Below are positions 59,225 through 64,000 of a DNA stretch of 64,000 nt, piece by piece (position 1 is the stretch's first letter; every line of letters starts with the position of its first letter). The stretch comes from Marisa cornuarietis (Eukaryota > Mollusca > Gastropoda > Architaenioglossa > Ampullariidae), in contig SMMW01000046.1 in the NCBI GenBank assembly GCA_004794655.1, forward strand, positions 7,551,501 through 7,615,500, in the 5' to 3' direction. The position numbers were made by a program, and so were the translations under genes. The notes under the pieces were generated by a model. The model worked only from the letters and a program-made list of their open reading frames with translations. It did not search any database and was not told the DNA's origin.

Positions 59225-60220
59225 TTGTGGTACAGCAGTGGCCTTTACCGTGAGAAGTATATTACCACTTACCTGTCTCCCAGCAGTTTTCAAATATCGT
59301 ACTGCTCCTACTTGTTTGTTAGTCTTCTAATTTATGCTCAGATGTTGTCATTGAAGGGGTTGACTGTTTCTCTGGGGGTGATGACGGCGCATCCTAAATA
59401 TACACTTTGAATGGCATCCCACTGTCTGACAGCAAATAAAGTTCTGATTCCGATAAACAAAAATGTCGCTTCTGTCCAGTTCTGCCACCTGCCACCTGAC
59501 GGGGTCCCCGTTCTTCGCCATGCAGAATGTCACGTCATGTGGACGGGTGGAGAGGGTTGCACAGGACAGGAACGTCACACCGTTGACACCAGTGACCCAC
59601 CTGCATTACGAACGATCGACGTCACATCTTTTCCACAGTACAGCAGTTGCGACAAATCATCGTCAAACCAGTTCAAACCTAACCCCTGAACCGATGGCCG
59701 ATTAAAAGCTAATAGAGACAAACGGTACTCCTTCCTATTTTCATTTTCTTCTTTTTTAATTTGTAGTATTTTTATTTATTTATTTAATTTTTTTTTTATT
59801 TTTATTTTTTTTTGCTGCTAAAGTAAAAGACCGAAGTGTGAGTATGTGGGGTAAGGAGTGAGTCAGGGCCCCACCTTGATGGGAAGTTTAAGCGATGGCG
59901 TATTTTTATATGGATAAAACGAAGTTGTAGTAGAAAGTTGGGGTAGGAGGTTCGTCGATAACTGGCTTTATGATTACTTGAGTCACACACACACAGAGGA
60001 AAAGCTGCATTTCAACTTAACCCACTCGACTCCCATACCCACAGTCCCCCAACCCTCTTGTCGCTTTGCCAACTTCATTTTGCCACCAGGTCGATGGGGA
60101 CCTGTCTCTGAGATCATAAACCATGAGATGCAGCAAATCCTGAGGGTATCGGGTATCTCGCTGTTTGTCCTTTCGCATTGCAGGCAAACCTGCCGGAAGT
60201 TGCCGCCAATCCCCGATTTC
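58130..60220. other. Intergenic, no gene recognised
   Basis: (TTTA)n at 59167-59226. A probable LINE/SINE tail 'gcaaataaagttctgattcc' at 59431-59452. Confidence 0.4.

Positions 60221-60222
<2 letters not shown>

Positions 60223-60315
<93 letters not shown>
60223..60315. repeat. (GT)n microsatellite
   Basis: About 46 copies. Confidence 0.97.
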
Positions 60316-60316
<1 letters not shown>

Positions 60317-60319
60317 CTG

Positions 60320-62500
60320 ACTCAAGTCATCATAAAGCCAGTGTTTTGTTTTAGGGCCGTCTGTTCCATGACTTCTAGACCTTTTGTCTGTATGTATTTC
60401 ACATACCGTGAATGTTTTACGCAGATCCTGTCGATAAACTGGAGAGACTGCAGCAAGATGTCACCTATTTGTCACATCGAACGGACTGCAACAAAATGTC
60501 ACCTTTCAGATCAGAATCTTTGTGGAAGAAGGAAGCCTCTGCAGACTACCCCCTCCTACCTCTGCATCCCTTTGCTACAATAACATCAAGTATCTTCTAA
60601 AATTACTTTAGAGCATTGGCTTTTATATTCTGCAATTTAACACTATATTTTTTACATCTTTCTGTTCATTTACTTTAGGAATACAATAAAGGAAAATGTC
60701 GTCCATTATATTGCGATTATGGTTAAACTGTGGCTTTTCACAGATCTGGGACATTAAAAGGACAAAACTTTACGTTACAGGAAAACACGGGGAAAGATTG
60801 AAAACTTTCAATATCCCAGTGGCACATGATGAGAATCAAATCAACGCATTGTTCTTACAGGTGGTGGCAAAAAAGCATCCCATTAAAAACAACAAAAGCC
60901 ATATCAGACCACCGTACACGACTCGGTGGCTTACACCAGGAATAGAGCCAATTGTCTCTAACACCGGACAAGCCCCATGCATCGATGGATTGTCTCCCAT
61001 TCAGGGTAGCGAGCTACCATTTCATTTCATTTTATTCACCGGGAGTAGCTAGATGTAGGTTGCAGCGGTGGTGGTGGTGGTGGTGGTGGTGGTTGTGTGG
61101 TGGTTATAGTGGTGGTAAAAGAGCGATGATGTATTAGAAACTTTGGTAACGCGAACTTTCGGCAGAGGATTAAGCTTGAGTAGAAAAACCAACAAAAAGT
61201 AATTGCCGGGAAACGAGGAGTCGGAAAATCAATTGAAAGGGATTTGCATCCTTTAGTGAGACGCCGCTAGCAGTCGGCAAGGAGCGCCTGGCCGAGCGAC
61301 CGGCGCCCAGACCCAGCGACCATCATTTTCGTCTCTGCTTTCATAGCAGACCTGTTGGCGATCACCTGATAAAATTAGTTATCCGCCCCTGCGATTAGAA
61401 AGCAGTTTTTTTGGCATCGCGCTTCTCTCACCATAAAATTTCGAGCTAACGATGCCTTACTGAAGCTACGGCACCGTTTTTTATTTTTTTTTTTTCTTCT
61501 GCGAATTTCGGATTTCATTACTGCTGAATGCGATCGCTGGGCCCCGGATGTTGGCATACAAGATGACGAAAAATGAGAAAATATAGTCCTTTCAATCACG
61601 TCAGGTCGCCTGCAAAAACAGGAAACGTGCATAGAGACAGGGGTGGCCCTTTTACTACCCTACCTGTCGTGTCCGCTCCGAGAGGAAATAGGGCCAAAGA
61701 GATGAAACAGAAGATGGATTCTCACTCTCTTCGCTTCATTACCCACCTCAGAGTCAGCAGAGGGTGGCTTCTAACTGCGAACCATCACGGTAGAAAGTTT
61801 AGCACATGAAAAAGATGGAGGCGAGCATTTAACCTTCCTTCTCTGCAACATTTCACGGAGGTTCACTTCCTCGATAAGCCACATTTGCATAAATGCTTGC
61901 GGTTTTCGTGTCCGAGGATTGGAAACTCTCTTTTTTTTTTCTTTCGTAGCAGAAAGCAATCATACACTGTCCATCCATCGCCTCTCCGAAACCGCTGAAC
62001 CCTGTCTCCTAAATGCAGAGGTTGTGTCGTTTTTCGTAAAATATGCTATCAACCTTCAAGAATAAATGAAAGTTGGCTCTTATTCCAGGACTCATCATTA
62101 GCCCGGAGCTGAAAGTATCCTGTCGAAAATGCACCCGACAAGCCTTTGACATCAGCCAGGAGAATCGAGGTTGATTGTGCCTATTTGCCATAAAGCTGTT
62201 CGCAGGGGAAACACAAATCAATTAGTGTTAAGAGACCGTGTACCTTTTTCATGTCCGACTGCCGGGCTCTGATCTTGTGCGTTTGCTGAGAAAGAGAGAG
62301 AGAGAGAAAAGAGCGATACAGACAAAGAGGGAAAAGAGAGGGAGATATACATTAACACTGGGATCGTATTCTCGAAGCGTTTTACCAAACCAGTTACTCT
62401 ACCCACGCTGGGTAAATTGGCTACATGTAGGCGAAACTCCACTTTCATGGCCTACCCAGAGGTCTTTCTCAGTAAGTAATTTATCGGACGGACGGTCCGT
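60320..62500. other. Intergenic, no gene recognised
   Basis: (GGT)n at 61066-61092; GA-rich at 62288-62310. The open frame at 60696-61052 shows no domain. Confidence 0.35.
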
Positions 62501-62509
62501 CGGTTGGTT

Positions 62510-62666
62510 TGGCGAGAAAGTGTTTCCTCCTACAGGTAAAATGCCGACCAAGCCGGTCCTGCGAACAGGTGTCACATACAGAGAGTGGCCCGAGACGAAA
62601 TATGAACCCAGAGCCTCTAACTGCAGTAGTGACAAGTTAATGTTTTAACCACTACACCGGACCCCC
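62510..62666 (-). mobile_element. tRNA-derived SINE (minus strand)
   Basis: On the minus strand: 'gggtccggtgtagtggttaa' (A box), about 50 bp, then ctctgggttcatatttcgtc (B box) and tcgggcc. The 'gggttca...tcgtctcgg' section matches the 35.5-kb SINE, so it is the same or a sister family. The 3' boundary is unclear. Confidence 0.65.
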
Positions 62667-62669
62667 CTA

Positions 62670-63760
62670 TTAACTCTTGTCACCAGCGTCAACGTATTCA
62701 GTTCTGGAATATTCTGTTAATTGTGGGTGTGTTACTCTTTTGCTTGTGGTTATTTTATTCTTTTTGTTTATGTTTGCATTTTCTTTACAATAATCATATT
62801 ATTATCTGATACGCTATTGTGTTGTAATCATTGCCAGCAGATCCCTCTCTCTTAACTTTATCAATTTGTTATTGTTATCAGGGTAACGTAAATAACCGAT
62901 TGTCTCCGTGCCAGGTTGGCTGTCTTCCGTCTTTGGTGGCTGAAGCTTTTTTTACTGGGGAGTTGCCTTTCTGGGTTTATATGTCTCTCCTATCCAGGAT
63001 TTAAAGGAAAAGTATAAATGAAATACGAAGTTGGATTTAAATCGTAAAGAAGTTTTGAATTGTTTTCGGTTGCAAAATAATCTCAGTTGCTCTTCTCGAA
63101 CTGCCAGACTCTCTCATGGATCCACGCTTGTGGTGAGGTGAGGACCAGTCATCCAGTCACGACACGCCGACTTCTCCTCGAGGTGCCCGTCCGGTGGTCT
63201 GTCCTCACGTCAGAGAGCGACGACTGCTCTCCCGGCGAAACTCTGTCCCGCTCCATGGAAATACACGAGGTCTCCTGGACGACTGCAATGCCATGTACAG
63301 CCACCAAACGAACACATTGAAGCCTCTCTCGTCTCTGGTGTTTTGTAATGTGGGCGAATCCAGCAGCCCTTCTCCTGTCTATAAGAACGATGACTTCTAT
63401 CGGCCTTGGTGTCAAACGTCTACCTCTTACAGGTAGTGCAAGTCCTGGTCGCAAAGTCCTTTGATCTCTACACCAGGCAGTCCTGACAGTTTCTTGTCAC
63501 CGACTCGCCCCTTGCGTCAAGGGTCTCTAACCCAAGAGTCGTTTCTCCCAAGTCTTGCCCTCTTGGCTCAAGACTCGGTCTCGAAGTGAAGGGGAAGTTG
63601 GCGTTGGAGAAAGCTGAAGTCGTTTGTACTACTAACCGGATGTTCCGTCCACTCTGAACTCGTGAAGTGAAGTGTCTTGCAATGTTTTACCTGGGGTCAA
63701 AGATGATATCCATTTGTCACCTGTAACAAGTTAAGTTTGGTGCTTCAGAGTTTTACTGTG
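62670..63760. other. Intergenic, no gene recognised
   Basis: Open frames at 63087-63454 overlap on both strands in GC-richer sequence. None shows a domain. Confidence 0.35.
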
Positions 63761-63771
63761 TAGCCACCGGT

Positions 63772-63906
63772 GGTAACCGGTCGTTTCGACTAGGGTCGTT
63801 TCGACTAAGGTCGATTCTACTAGGGTCAGTTAGACTAACGGTCGTTTCGACTAGGGTCAGTTCGACTAAGGTCGGCTCGACTAAGTCGTTTTGTCTAACG
63901 GTCGAG
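63772..63906. repeat. 15-17-bp minisatellite (ggtcgtttcgacta.), about eight copies
   Basis: Units such as 'ggtcgtttcgactaggg' and 'gtcagttcgactaag', imperfect tandem copies near the right edge of the window. Confidence 0.88.
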
Positions 63907-64000
63907 TCGTTTATAGGACGCATGAAATGATATAGGACGCGGGCCGCTTGATGACAACTCTCTCTTCAACTTTCGTTATAAGGTGCATCGGAGAGGGGGG

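Overview
The window is animal nuclear DNA, most consistent with a gastropod mollusc. It is intron-rich and AT-leaning. It has very many long (TG/AC)n tracts, decayed non-LTR retrotransposon fragments, short tRNA-derived SINEs and miniature inverted-repeat elements. Its one convincing host gene begins with a temptin domain, a family best known from the water-borne attractant pheromone complex of the sea hare Aplysia. I cannot name the species.

The main content is one apparently complete minus-strand gene, ATG at 14018 to stop at 5888. I assembled 12 coding exons from splice signals and phase continuity. They total 1827 nt (608 residues plus stop) and stay open throughout. The predicted protein has a signal peptide, a temptin domain (about residues 23-116), a Cys-containing linker, a type II copper ascorbate-dependent monooxygenase core of the DBH/MOXD/PHM family (about 165-455), a Cys-rich C-terminal extension and a short hydrophobic tail that looks like a GPI-anchor signal. 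All six expected copper ligands are present. The residues that hold the peptide in amidating enzymes (PHM) are not. A TATA box lies 70 bp upstream of the ATG, and AATAAA signals lie about 110 bp past the stop.

Layout. At 1-4 kb there is a dead LINE split by an insert carrying relics of a multi-EGF-like coding sequence. The temptin-monooxygenase gene covers 5.7-14.1 kb. From 14 to 31 kb there are LINE fragments (15.1-15.8, 23.7-24.2, 30.8-31.0 kb), a 22-bp minisatellite (18.3 kb), a mini-palindromic TA-flanked element (21.8 kb) and many microsatellites. From 31 to 46 kb there are two well-delimited MITEs (31.1 and 34.7 kb), a SINE with a perfect 16-bp target duplication (35.5 kb), a minus-strand LINE end (39 kb), and a hAT transposon with a pogo/Tigger-like element nested in it (44.9-46.2 kb). 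From 46 to 64 kb the sequence is mostly non-coding: a MULE-like MITE with a 9-bp target duplication (53.3 kb), a 46-bp minisatellite (57.6-58.1 kb), a SINE (62.5 kb) and a 'gactaagg' minisatellite at the right end. No other host gene could be supported to the right of 14.1 kb. Two weak candidates (25.13 kb and 50.1-50.5 kb) are listed at low confidence.
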